Shown in pieces: positions 53,691 through 64,000 of a DNA stretch of 64,000 bases. Source of the DNA: Myrica gale (lineage: Eukaryota; Streptophyta; Magnoliopsida; Fagales; Myricaceae). The notes beneath the pieces are model-generated. The model was not told where the DNA came from, ran no database searches, and worked only from the letters and a program-made list of their open reading frames with translations. Where the stretch lies: NCBI GenBank assembly GCA_963930655.1, contig OZ005607.1:22328874-22392873 (forward strand). The letters are read 5' to 3'. The translations under genes and the position numbers were made by a program. How positions within the stretch are numbered: the first letter of the stretch is position 1; every line of letters begins with the position of its first letter.

Positions 53691-54485
53691 CGGTAAGCTG
53701 CAATCAAAACAATAGCTTGTCCTGAGAAGCAGGGATACCTGACCCTGCAAAACTCGATAACAATAAGTAAGATCACAACTTCTGTTGTACAAATGGTAAA
53801 ATAAGGTAAAAGAGAGTTCATAGAGAACAAAAACAAAGACACAGCCAAGGAAATTTGATCGTTCCCCTGATTTGCTTTGTTTCAGAGTCCCTGACCGAAA
53901 AATCATTTATGCATTTACTAAAACCACAAGAAAAAAAAAACAATTTCCAAGCATACGTGCTCCTAAAACAGTAAGTAAACCAACAAAACTTACTTCCTAA
54001 AATTTGTAGGCTAACATTATTGTAATTGAATTCTCTTGCCGAGTATTAATCCATTACAACTGATTCCATCCCAATTAACTGCACAGGAGACTAGGGAGAG
54101 GAAACTGAATAAAGGTAGATCAGTTATGTCCCTGTTTTGTTCAAACCGTTAAGAAACTGCAGTTAGTCACGGAATTCTCAAAGGAACTGGTTGAAAGATA
54201 AAAAAAAAAAGGTGGCAGGAAGGGAGAGGGAGAGAGAGACCTGGTTGAAAGATAAAAAAAAAGTGGTAAACTCATAGTTAGCCTCATATTTTTGGGGCAA
54301 AATCAAGTTTTTACCCTTATTTTTCAAACCAACAATTTGAGAAACCTATGTTTCAAAATAACTCAATCCTCGCCCCTCGTTTAAATTCACCGTCAAATGA
54401 GACGGTTTTTCGTGAAATGACCAAAATGCCCTTGATAAGCGATTGGTGGATGACCAGACTGCCCTTGCTCTCTTTGTGCCCAGAC
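53691..54485. other. spacer without a recognised gene
   Basis: Only a short direct repeat stands out: CTGGTTGAAAGATAAAAAAA occurs at about 54187 and 54242. Confidence 0.3.
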
Positions 54486-54660
54486 GTCGGAGAAGAAGCG
54501 TTATAACTAATGACCCACCTACTGTCGCTGACCGCGGCCGTCAATGTCGTCGGAGAAGAAGCGTTATAACTAATGACCCACCTACTGTCGCTGACCGCGG
54601 CCGTCAATGTCGTCGGAGAAGAAGCGGGCAAAACCAATGACTCACCTACTGTAGCTGCTG
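54486..54660. repeat. 63-bp minisatellite, open in frame on both strands
   Basis: GTCGGAGAAGAAGCG recurs at 54486, 54549 and 54612, an exact 63-bp (21-codon) spacing. The first two units are nearly identical; the third diverges after GAAGCG. Frames on both strands stay open through the array. Confidence 0.85.
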
Positions 54661-55079
54661 ATGAGATGCAGAGACTGCCTCAAGTTTTTGAAAAAAAAAA
54701 ACTTCAGGAATTAAAAGCCACGCGAGACTGGTTGAAATCACCCGACCCGCGGGACAGTTGATGGAAGGTGCAGAGAGGCACAGCTAGCTAGTTTCCATGG
54801 CCAACAGTGAACATGAACAAACCAAGGCGTCTATTTTCTTTTATATTGTATAAATATATATATATATATATATATATTTCTTTACAAAGGCAAAGCATAA
54901 TTCCGAGGCCACCACAAGACTGCCAAGAAAACTTTTTAGCACTCGCACAGCCAAGGAAGTCCTACTATATACAAACTCAAAGCTATATATATCTTATGGT
55001 GCTCAAAAAAGCTCAGCAGTCGGGCAGACTCTACTAAAACTTAAAACTTTCACCGACCCTTGAAAGGAAATAAAGGAAA

Positions 55080-55545
55080 TAACTCGTTTAATGAATATCT
55101 AGCTGGAAGTGAATGTAGAACAACCTCCAGGATCTGAAGATGAAAAGCTACTACACAAGGTGTTCAAGCTCACTAAAGCTTTATATGGCTTGAAGCAAGC
55201 ACTTCGGGCATGGTATGAACTATTGAGTTCTTTCTTTATTGAAAACGGATTTTCACAGAGTATTATCGATAGCACTCTATTTACTAAGGAAAAAAATAAT
55301 GATTTACTTATCGTTAAAATTTATGTTGATGATATCATATTTGATTATACTAATGAGTCTTTTTGTGAGGCATTTTCCAATGTAATGAAAGGTGAATTTC
55401 AAGATTAGCCTTATGAGAGAGTTGAATTACTTTCTCGAACTTCAGATTAAGCAAAATCATAAGGACATCTTCATTAACCAAGCTAAGTACACAAGAAAAA
55501 TAATTTCAAGAAATAAAGCCCTCAAAAATCATGTTGACATTGTTG
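55080..55545 (+). pseudogene. Copia reverse transcriptase fragment
   Basis: Encodes KALYGLKQALRAWYELLSSF, then STLFTKEKNNDLLIVKIYVD and DIIFDYTNES, matching the RVT_2 YVDD region. The glycine after YVDDIIF is Asp. Frameshifts follow from about 55400 (ELNYFLELQIKQ-like, then IFINQAKY-like). No LTR nearby. It is an old remnant. Confidence 0.75.
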
Positions 55546-55683
55546 CGCACTACAACATAGGAGAATATTAGAAAGTCCGAGAAAGTAAATAAAATCAAAT
55601 ATTGATAAATAAATAAAAAATAAAACATAATTGGTACAAAGAAAATGTAAGCGCTAATGCGAGTCCATTAATTTAAAGATCGA

Positions 55684-55855
55684 GTTTACACAAAGTTTGT
55701 TTTTGTTTCGGTTACTATGGAAATCCCTTACAGACTTACAGTGATCAGCCCCTTTTAGTGGTACACGAATAGGAAATCTCACAATTAGATACGAACTTTA
55801 TATCCTGATTGAAACTGCAGAATATCTCAACTGGCCGGATATATATCCTCATTTC
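55684..55855 (-). other. TNL upstream fragment left of CACTA-5
   Basis: ATCCTGATTGAAACTGC followed by GAATATCTCAACTGG matches 40417-40450 (and about 3730) in TNL upstream regions. It continues at 58913 across CACTA-5. Confidence 0.6.
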
Positions 55856-56947
55856 ACTACAAAAAAATTGATCTTTAGCGGCGGTCGCTAAAAACCCTGC
55901 TAGAAATCATCTATAACGGCGGTCTGTTTAGCGGCCTTTGTCAGCAAATACCGCTAAAAGTCCTACATTTAGCGGCGGTCGCGACCATCGCTATAGACCT
56001 ACCTTTAGAAGTGTTTGTGCACCAACGCTGCTAGAAATTCGGTACCTACAGCGGCGGTCACCGTGACCGCCGCTAAAGGTGGGTCTATAGCAGCTTTAGT
56101 TGACACAAACGCTGCTATAGGTCTATTATTTATTAATTATAAGTTAATTAATGCAAATAATTATTTTATATCTTATTATATTCTTTTTAATATATATTTT
56201 TATTTTGGCATGTATTTGAAAAAATTATTAAGGGACCTAGCTACTTAATAAAATATGGAATTAGAGAGAGTGTTATGAACATTGAAGTTATTATATGATA
56301 TATTTTAAATTATACATATGGTTGTTATAGTAACGACATATTTATTGACTAAATCTAAGTAGTTTATAAAACATTTATTATCATACTTATAATGAACATA
56401 TATATTTTGAATAATTAGTAATATAATACTATTTAAGTAGGACATATTATTTAATTTCAAACAATAATATATTGTGGTATTAGCTTATGCAATTAAAGTA
56501 CATAACTTAATATATGGTTTTAGAGGCTATGATTTAGTAATTAGGTAGGTACATACATATAAAGTACTTAGATTAATTAGTGCACACACACAATATATAT
56601 AATGTATTGTGACAACAATGTTATATAAGTATTGCACCTGCAATTTTGTTTTACTACAATATGATATGTATAGTATATAATTGAATTTTTTTTTCACCTG
56701 TTTTCTGGTAGAGTTCAACACCTTCCTTAATTTTTTGCAGCTAATAGGCTCTTGAATTTTGTGCTCGCATTCTTTGCAAAGCAGGACAATGTCTCATCAT
56801 TGATATCTTAGGATACATTTCAAGGCATCAGTTCTTGACGGTACCTGATGTTTGAACTTCATAACCCAAGTAAAAATGTTAGTAGATTTTGAGGTAGGAG
56901 AGCTTCAACCATTTGATTGACATGCAATGCAAGTATTTGGTTTGTAG

Positions 56948-57086
56948 GATGGGAAGATTTCCACCAGTTATTTGGCTGACTTCTTTTACATGTTATTTGG
57001 TGGTCGCCATGGAGATATACTGGAACCTATAATGGGCAAAGGACTTATACCTGCTGATCTTGACACTTGGAAGCAAAGGAGAAGTG
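56948..57086 (+). pseudogene. single exon of a cytochrome P450 of the CYP97B type
   Basis: Bounded by TTTGTAG and GTAAGC. It encodes DGKISTSYLADFFYML, then GDILEPIMGKGLIPADLDTW and KQRRSG, strikingly like the N-terminal part of plastid CYP97B carotenoid-type P450s (ILEPIMGKGLIPADLDTWK). The heme-binding part is absent. It sits inside CACTA-5, so it is a captured fragment. The first half of the exon is less certain. Confidence 0.7.
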
Positions 57087-58153
57087 GTAAGCAAGTATCA
57101 TTGTATATTGGGCTTTGCACCTTAGTTTTGACAAAAAGAAAATATTAATTATCTGACTAATATAATGATCCATGATTTGTAGCTTTCCTGACTAATATTA
57201 AAGAGCAATTCTTGACAAAACTGATATGTCACAGGTGGAGAAAACAGAAATATAGGAATAAGTTGTTGAACATATATAAGTAAATAATCCTTGGTGTTAT
57301 GCTATGGTTACTTATTATGGAATTCTATGTTCCATCTAGTTTAGAGAGACGCTAAGTGTCGTAACTTGTAGTGAAAGACAAGCACAAGTTTACCGGCTAA
57401 CCAGTAGGCACCTAATCACATGATAGGCCAAGGTCTGATATCCGGTGCCATGCTGTAGATAAGTAGGTTGACTAAAATTTAGAGAAATATGATTTTTGTG
57501 TATTTCCAGACCTATGCTGATCTGCACTGTGGATCCACTTTAACCAGGTACTCTTGAGAGACACATATTGGTCTGTGCTGGTTAAAGTTCCAGGGATAAT
57601 ACTGTGCTTGGGGGTATTCAATTTGTTCTAAATGAGGCCTGCATATTCAATTTGGTATAGGCAAGGGTGCAATTTTATATGTAAAATTCTTTGATGGAAA
57701 ATGAGATTTTTTGTGAGGCTTAGTCCATGAAGCGGAGGCTTGGGCCGATTCCTGCCTTGATGGGGTCCAGGGGCAATGCCCCCGAGGGAAATTTTTTTGA
57801 CGTGTTTTGACACGGAAAATCTAGAGTTGCTTATAACCTTATATACAAGTAGATATTTTGTTTACATAAATATTTTGTTTATTTCTATTTCTCATGTGAT
57901 ATTTATTTTCTATTACAAGAATTCAAGAGGATATTGATGTGTAAAAGGAGGAAGATTTTAATTGGTCCTTGTTTATTGTGTTGTATTTGAATATTTTAGT
58001 TGGTCATTGCTTATTGTCATTTTATATTAAAAACCTGTTACTTTTTAGATTACTTGTAGAGATTCTTGTGTTTGTTGTAAAACGTTATTAATCAATGATG
58101 AAATATATTTTATTTTATTACCCTTGTTCTTTAAGTTTTTACATCCAATGAAT

Positions 58154-58579
58154 TAGGGCTGCACAACTGGAAATCCGGTCTGATTTTTTGGATCGGACCT
58201 GATTTCCGGTTGTACATAAATGGTAGGACTGGACCGGTCAAATGCGGTCTGGTCTGGACCGGTTTCACTTTTTTTTCTTTTCATTTATTTTTATTTTTTA
58301 TTTTATTTTTTTAGGTTAATTTCGAAGGGGCAAGGGCATGTCAAAATGCAGAGTTTTAGTTTAAGTTAAAAGTAAACTTTTTAAGTTTATAATTTGTATT
58401 AAAAAATATATAAAAAAATATTTTTTTATTATTTATATTAATAAATGCGGTCTGGTCCGGTCCGAACCGGTTTTCAAAAGGTCCGGATCGGATTTACACA
58501 AACAAGATCAGACTGGACCGCAAATACGGTCTGGCTTTATGGTCCGGTCCGGTCTGCGGTCTAATTTTGTTCTGCCCTA
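58154..58579. mobile_element. nonautonomous hAT element rich in GGTCCGG
   Basis: 426 bp with inverted ends TAGGGCTGCACAA and TTGTTCTGCCCTA. The flanks CAATGAAT / AAATGAAT (58146-58153 and 58580-58587) are an 8-bp duplication with one mismatch. The empty site matches CACTA-4 (about 31018). Contains repeated GGTCTGG / GGTCCGG motifs on both sides of an AT-rich middle. Confidence 0.75.
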
Positions 58580-58912
58580 AAATGAATTATGGTTATTAAA
58601 ATAAATTTGTATTACCGATTATAGAAAAAATTAGTGGTGTTTTAAAAATGCTGGCACACCAAAAAAAACATTGGCAGGCTATTAGCGGCGGTCATCTGAC
58701 CGCTGCTGTAGATGTTTAAATGTAGGAAAAAGGCCTATAACAGCGTTTCTTTGGAACGCTGCAAAAAAAACCATGATTGCGCTTCGGCTCTATAGCGGAG
58801 GTCACAAACCGCGCTATAGACTGGAGGACTTTACCAGCGATCGCGAAAACCGTCGTTATAGCCTATTGCGATGGAACTATAGCGGCGGTTTTGTCACCTT
58901 TAACCGCGGTTT

Positions 58913-59512
58913 TTATCCCAAATAAAACACGTTATTCGGTGTATATTGAGTGTTAATTAATTTAACATATAAAAGGTACGTACTTCGTCTATCAATCATG
59001 TTTATGACGGCGCACAGCAATATTATGATAAAATTGACATTAATGTAATGACAATCGAAGCACCACTGATAATTTTCGTTCGATATTTTTTCCCTAGAAT
59101 TATAGCATATGAAACTTTCACTAAAATACACTTCCGTCAAACAAAGGACACAGTTTTAGCTCTCCAAAATATACGGAAATTTGAGAAAACAGTTTGAGCC
59201 ATCGCCATGATATACCGGCCGTACGTATATATATATCAAGATCAGATCATACTCGATCGTGTATAAATTAAATTGAAGCTGCCATTGCGAAAAGTCTTGT
59301 AATTGATCAAGGCCCACCATAGACAATCGAACGTGTTGGAAAAGTACAACAAAATAAACACCTCAAAATTTCCTGCTTTTAGGTTATACAAAACAAGCCC
59401 TTTATAAACAAGGTTCAGTGGGTTGGCTATTGCATGGGCTACACGGCTAAACGTCTACCGAGAGAAAAAGGCTAATGGCATTTCCTAGAAGCCGATAGGT
59501 TCCACAGCAGGG
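58913..59512 (-). other. TNL intergenic sequence and 3' flank of TNL-2
   Basis: 58913-59290 aligns with 41100-42170 upstream of TNL-1 (with gaps), and 59290-59400 aligns with the TNL-1 3' flank at 35394. It connects the flank of the missing gene to TNL-2. Confidence 0.65.
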
Positions 59513-61438
59513 CTAACCGTACGTTCCCCAGTAGCAATTATCAAGATAGTGGACAAGATGGAAAGCAAAATAATTGAAAGCATAGTACAACTCTGAAGCA
59601 GAATTCCGGGAGTATAAGCGCACCCCATACTCTTTTATCTCCACGTCCGGGCTACGTGTTTCGACCGAAGCTTTAATGTAGCTCCATCCCTCCAAATTAT
59701 TCGACCGTTCCAAAAACCATTTAGTTGGAATATACACTCCAAATCCAATTGGCCCAAGAGAATGGTCTTTAGGTGCACGAAGGACTAAGGGTGATTTTAG
59801 ATGACCTTCATCAGTCTCAAAGTGATAAACAAATTCGACAAACTGGACATAATCAGGTGAAATGCCATTAGAACTCCTAGGATTCGATTTCTCATGCTCA
59901 TGGGCTTCATAAACAAGAAAAAGGGAATATCCATTCCACTTGCTATTGTCATCAGAGGCTCCATGTATCTCAAGCGTTGGACAAGAATCAGTAGCTCTAA
60001 TATTGTCGTAAAACTGGAGAAATTCAGCTCCTGAAAAAGCGCTGCCACACATTACCCTGGAAGAAAAACGACTACTCACCTGTAAAGTAAAAACCAAAGA
60101 TTCAAAGGAACAAAATGATTAATTCTAGTGTTTTAAACAATCACTCCCACAAAAGTGTCTTGTCATTACACAACAATAAATTTTTATAATTATTAGGGAA
60201 AGAGACTCACCGGATGGCTTTCTGTCTGTAAAAAATAATCACTTTCATCACCCAAGTTTCTCACACAGTAAAGTCTACCACCATTATGAATATAGAAGGC
60301 TCCAATGGAGTCATCGCTCATCATCTCCATTCCATGATCAGAACATGTATTAGATCCATACTCTGGTATTGCAAAAAGCTTAGAGAATTTTATAACGGTT
60401 CCCCCGACAAAAAGCTGCTCCAAATATTCCTTGACACTCAAGTCAAGTCTTGAGCAACCGGATAAATCGAGAACTTTAAGAGACGGCAGACTACAAATAA
60501 CACTTGGAAAGGTTGAAAGTTTTTTGCAATCACGCAAGGACAATATGGAAAGACAAGATAAACACTTGAATGAGACGGGTAATTCTTTAATGTCAGTCCC
60601 ATCCATATAAAGTACCCGCAAAGATGTCATATTTCCCACAATATCAGGGAACTTCTTCAGTCTTGAACAACCAGAAAGATACAAATATTCAAGAGATTCT
60701 AAGCTGATCTTGTCGGGAAGGGTTCTAAGACATTTGCAACCATGCAAATTCAATCGTCGAAGCCATTTGAGAACTCCTATGGATGTGTGTACCTTAGACA
60801 GACTCGTACAACCTTCAAGATCAAGTATCTCAAGATTTGGGACTCTAGTAAAGTCCGGTATCTCAATCAAGCTCTCAGAGCCACTTAGGTCAATGCGTTT
60901 CAAGCTCCCTAAACTCTGGTTTAAATCGAAAAATAAAACATGAGTAAACTTATCTTAAAAAGAAGATTAAGAATAAACATATGACTGAATAACATGACTA
61001 CCTTTATTTCCTTCCAAAGTTGTTTGATGCGGCTACAAGGCATGTTAAGTTGAACAAGATAGTTTGAATGGAAATTGGTCGGCAATGATTTCAATGGGAA
61101 CCCCAACCAGTCCATCACACGTAACTCATTGGTTGGCATGGATCTTAAAAGATCACGAGGCCATAACATGCTGCATAAGTACTTGTCATGAAGTTTAGAA
61201 AAGTTCTCGACAATATCCATATTACCGATCTTAAGAATTCTTAATTTTTTCATCATCGAGAATGCTTTAACATTAACATCTTTGCAACTTGGTAAGTTTA
61301 GGAATATGCCTTCAACTACATTAGCTCCCTGGTGAGAAGGTTAGTGGAATTGTACTTAGTGGTGATACTTGAAATAACAAATAAGAATTAAGAATGACAA
61401 TATGCATTTTACGATGATGTCACAACTAGTTCACTTAC

Positions 61439-62535
61439 AGTATTATTTTGCAGTACATGAGTGATGTCTTCATGATGCCATAATCTACTACGTCGACCAG
61501 GCTCTTCAGGAGATTCGTGGTAAACTATTTCTTGACCCATTTTGTTGTAGCAAATCATGGATTCTCAATCTTCTAGAGGAGATTGTTATAAGAGACTTCT
61601 CCATTAGAACATCAATATTGATATATGGATAGTAACCACAACTTCCTAGTATATCCATCAAAATCTGATCAAGGACCTCTCCTTTAAAGAAACATGTAAT
61701 ATCTAAAAATAATTTTTTCTGCAAATCTTCCAATCCATCAAAACCTATTTGAAGCACATCAATAATTCTTCTATTGGGTTTTGCGTTTAGTTGATCGCAA
61801 GCACTTTTCCATGCATTTTTTGTCCTACCAAACAAGAAAGAACCTAATATTTTAAGAGCTAAAGGAAGGCCTGGAGCATAGATCATAAAATCCTTAGATA
61901 AATCAACATAATTTTCATTAGGATAGGGTTTCTTGAATGCATACAAGCTAAAGAGCATCAAAGCTTCAATGTTATTTAACTCCTTTACCTTATATATTCC
62001 ATCCACCCCATGCGTTTTCAACAAATGACTATCTCTAGTTGTTAAAAGGATTCTACTCCCTGGACCAAACCAATCATGACTCCCTGCTAATGCTTCTAGA
62101 TGTTTTTCTTCATCCACATCATCAAGGACAATAAGGACCCTCCTATTCTGTAGAATGCGCTTTATAATACTTGTTCCCTCATGATCATCCCATATATGTA
62201 TTTTTCTTTGCATGAGGATCTTCGAAAGTAGTTGCTTTTGCAAAGAATCTAAACCCCGATTTTTAGCTTCTTCTCTAATACAAGCAATAAAGCTACTAGC
62301 TTCAAAGTGATATGAAACCCTTTCGTAGATAACTTCTGCAAGAGTTGTTTTACCAACTCCACCCATTCCATGAATTCCTATAAAGAGAACATCATCTTAC
62401 CCAATATTTAGTAGGTGCTTCATTTCCTCCACACGAGATTCTATACCAACAACCTTGTTCGAAATACATGAGAAGTTACAACTCAATCCATAAAATATCC
62501 TTTTAGTGATCTCACTGACAATCGTTGACTCTTGC
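61439..62535 (-). pseudogene. TNL-2 exon 2: NB-ARC domain
   Basis: 1097 nt against 1096 in TNL-1; the extra base near 61543 is the frameshift. Open from MGGVGKTT to HDLLQ, then out of frame. GAPGLPLAL-type motif reads APGLPLAL. Confidence 0.85.
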
Positions 62536-63344
62536 CTGAACAAAAGTTATGATAATTAGTTTTATAGATAGAGTAATAGCTTGATGTGAAGTAACTGTTA
62601 ATGTTATAATGTACAGCAAATAAACAGGAACTCTATAGTCTATGTCATACCAATGCAATTCAGGTTCTAAATTCCCACCTACCCACATATGAACCCCTTT
62701 ACATGATTCTTGGCATTTGGACTTGGCATATGTAGCCATGGGTTAAAGGCGTTTGTTTATATCACTTTAATTTCTACATTTTTTCTCTCACTTTATATGT
62801 GGCTTTTAGGTTCATCTAGAAAAAAAAATTTCTCAATTTTTTGGTCTTTATAGTTACTTGTTTTCTACAAAATCTACTATAGTGATGATGAAGCCAATAT
62901 TTTCTTCATAGTGAAGATAGTTATAGAAGAAAAAGAAAAAAAAATGAAAAAAGAAAAGAAACATGGTTGTCCAACAAATATACATAGACATTCTATTTTC
63001 TTAGTGGCAAATCTGAACAAAATATAAGTCGTGAGAAGAATGGTTAAAAATTTCTTCAAACAGGTGCTTGTGAAAATTTTGAATTATGCTTTCGGTTGAG
63101 ACTATGCAAAGGCTCTTCAACCAAAGTCCAAAAGTCCGTAAAGTTTTGAGAATTCAATATGATTAGGAAACGAAACACTATTAGTCATTGCGATCCCTAT
63201 ATATAAGACTTATAGTAAAGTTATACGGTATGGCAAAGTATATGCTAAGGCCATAATTTAAAAAATTGATAACTTTCCTAAAGTTTCCAACTTTGCTACA
63301 TTTTCATGGAGAAAAAGAAATGACTAAAGATAGATATGGTATAC

Positions 63345-63850
63345 CTGTCTTGTACATGCCATCCAGATATACTACCCACTTCTATCAAAGCAGCTCTCCA
63401 CTTCTGCATCTTCTCCATGTCCACCTCGAGGTCTTCTTCATGGCCAGCAAGAGCTATTTCAAAAGTCCCGGTCTGGCTTCGTACATCAGAGGGGTCCACG
63501 TGATAGAAAACAGGCAAAATTGTGAGTACTGTTTTTCTCATGCATTCGACAATATCAGCAAGTTCAAGCAAGCACCATTTAGAATTAGCATAGTTCTCTG
63601 AGATAATTGTGATGGCATATCGAAATTCTTGTATTGCTTTAAAGAGCTCCTGCGAGATATATTTTCCTCGCTCAAATATTTCGTCATCTTTAAAAACGAT
63701 AATACCTTTGCGTTTTAAAGCAGAACACAAATGATCTATGAAGCTATTGCGGGTGTCTTTGCCGTAAAAGTTGAGGAAAACGTCGTGAGTCCACCGATCT
63801 GTTGAAGAAGAAGAAGATGAGGAGACTCTTTAGGTGCTAAGAGATGCCAT
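63345..63850 (-). pseudogene. TNL-2 exon 1: TIR domain
   Basis: MASLST then TAA, followed by an open TIR frame: DVFLNFYGKDTRNSFIDHL, NYANSKWCLLELADIVEC and FYHVDPSDVRSQTG. One Ser codon fewer than TNL-1 in the N-terminal Ser run. Ends in ACAG|GTATAC. Confidence 0.85.
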
Positions 63851-64000
63851 TGAAGACTTACAAGCTTGAATATGACAAGGCTTATTGCAGATTTAGAATG
63901 GTGAACTTTTTAAGGGTTATTGCTATATATATCTATATATGCGTGTGTGAGAGACCAACCCATTCGCTGCTTGAGTATGACAAGACTTATTGCGACGGTT
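63851..64000 (-). promoter_or_regulatory. proximal upstream region of TNL-2
   Basis: Matches the TNL-1 proximal upstream region (GTGAGAGACCAACCCATTCG against TGTGACCAACGCATTCG at about 40133). Continues out of the window. Confidence 0.6.

Larger units (their letters stand above)
55856..58912. mobile_element. CACTA-5: GCGGCGGT-family element carrying a CYP97B-like exon
   Basis: The left end CACTACAAAAAAATTGATC, at about 55856, is followed by TTTAGCGGCGGTCGC repeats. The right subterminal part (58675-58905) carries the same motifs, but the terminal TAGTG is lost. Homology to TNL flanking DNA resumes at about 58913 (CCCAAATAAAACAC). Its right part matches CACTA-4 and its left part matches the Pack-CACTA element. 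No transposase is present. Confidence 0.7.
59513..63850 (-). pseudogene. TNL-2: TIR-NB-ARC-LRR-C-JID gene with nonsense and frameshift lesions
   Basis: Exons are 63850-63345, 62535-61439, 61328-61002, 60915-60211 and 60079-59513, the same structure and phases as TNL-1. The TIR keeps the catalytic Glu (WCLLELADI, codon 63565-63563) and the SGWHVQDR exon end. Lesions: TAA at codon 7 (63832-63830), TAA just before DDVLFIGIH (62399-62397; TNL-1 has TCA), and a one-base insertion near 61543 that shifts HDLLQKMG to HDLLQQNG. NB-ARC motifs MGGVGKTT, LIVLDDVD and GLPLAL are all present; LRR and C-JID exons are open. Intron 1 (62536-63344) is about 165 bp longer than in TNL-1. As written it cannot give a full protein. 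A start at a later Met is conceivable but would still meet the second stop. Confidence 0.88.

Overview
The window is nuclear DNA of a eudicot plant, most likely a woody rosid (the genus is a guess). The evidence is two split TIR-NB-LRR (TNL) resistance genes with GT-AG introns, a dense layer of nested plant transposons, and no bacterial-type gene packing. Few sequences here look like functional host genes. The real host content is a TNL cluster on the minus strand, broken up by mobile elements, plus scattered exon-sized pieces of other host genes.

Layout. 1-3402 is a degraded CACTA (En/Spm) element with TNP2-type and Transposase_24 gene remnants. 3403-4722 is a TNL upstream region with no gene attached. 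4723-17052 is a second CACTA element with long inverted arms, a Transposase_32-like gene remnant and a 264-bp tandem array; it is broken by a 5'-truncated Sirevirus-like Copia (8417-14815, itself carrying a Gypsy fragment) and by a 1.57-kb solo LTR. 18187-25331 is a third CACTA (minus strand), broken by a 3.3-kb solo LTR. 25332-34996 is a Copia LTR piece followed by a mosaic CACTA relative with a second 264-bp array and a 3.6-kb solo LTR. A LINE 3' end abuts the TNL unit at 35393.

TNL-1 (35875-40046, minus) is complete in structure: TIR, NB-ARC, two LRR exons and a C-terminal C-JID exon. It has a TGA at the end of the TIR exon and has lost the conserved TIR catalytic glutamate. TNL-2 (59513-63850, minus) is a close paralogue with two nonsense codons and a frameshift, but its TIR glutamate is kept. 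Between them, flanking sequences of a third, missing TNL remain at 42175-42240 and 55684-55855, so the cluster appears to have lost a gene. A further TNL probably lies left of the window.

The inter-TNL interval holds host gene fragments. In 44188-46584 there is a DUF21/CBS piece and an A1 aspartic protease exon. A CACTA-type element at 47799-52368 carries an in-frame GUN4::multicopper-oxidase (SKU5-like) fusion. A related element at 55856-58912 carries one exon that looks like CYP97B. Several unrelated element families also share dense clusters of short TCGA-centred palindromes.
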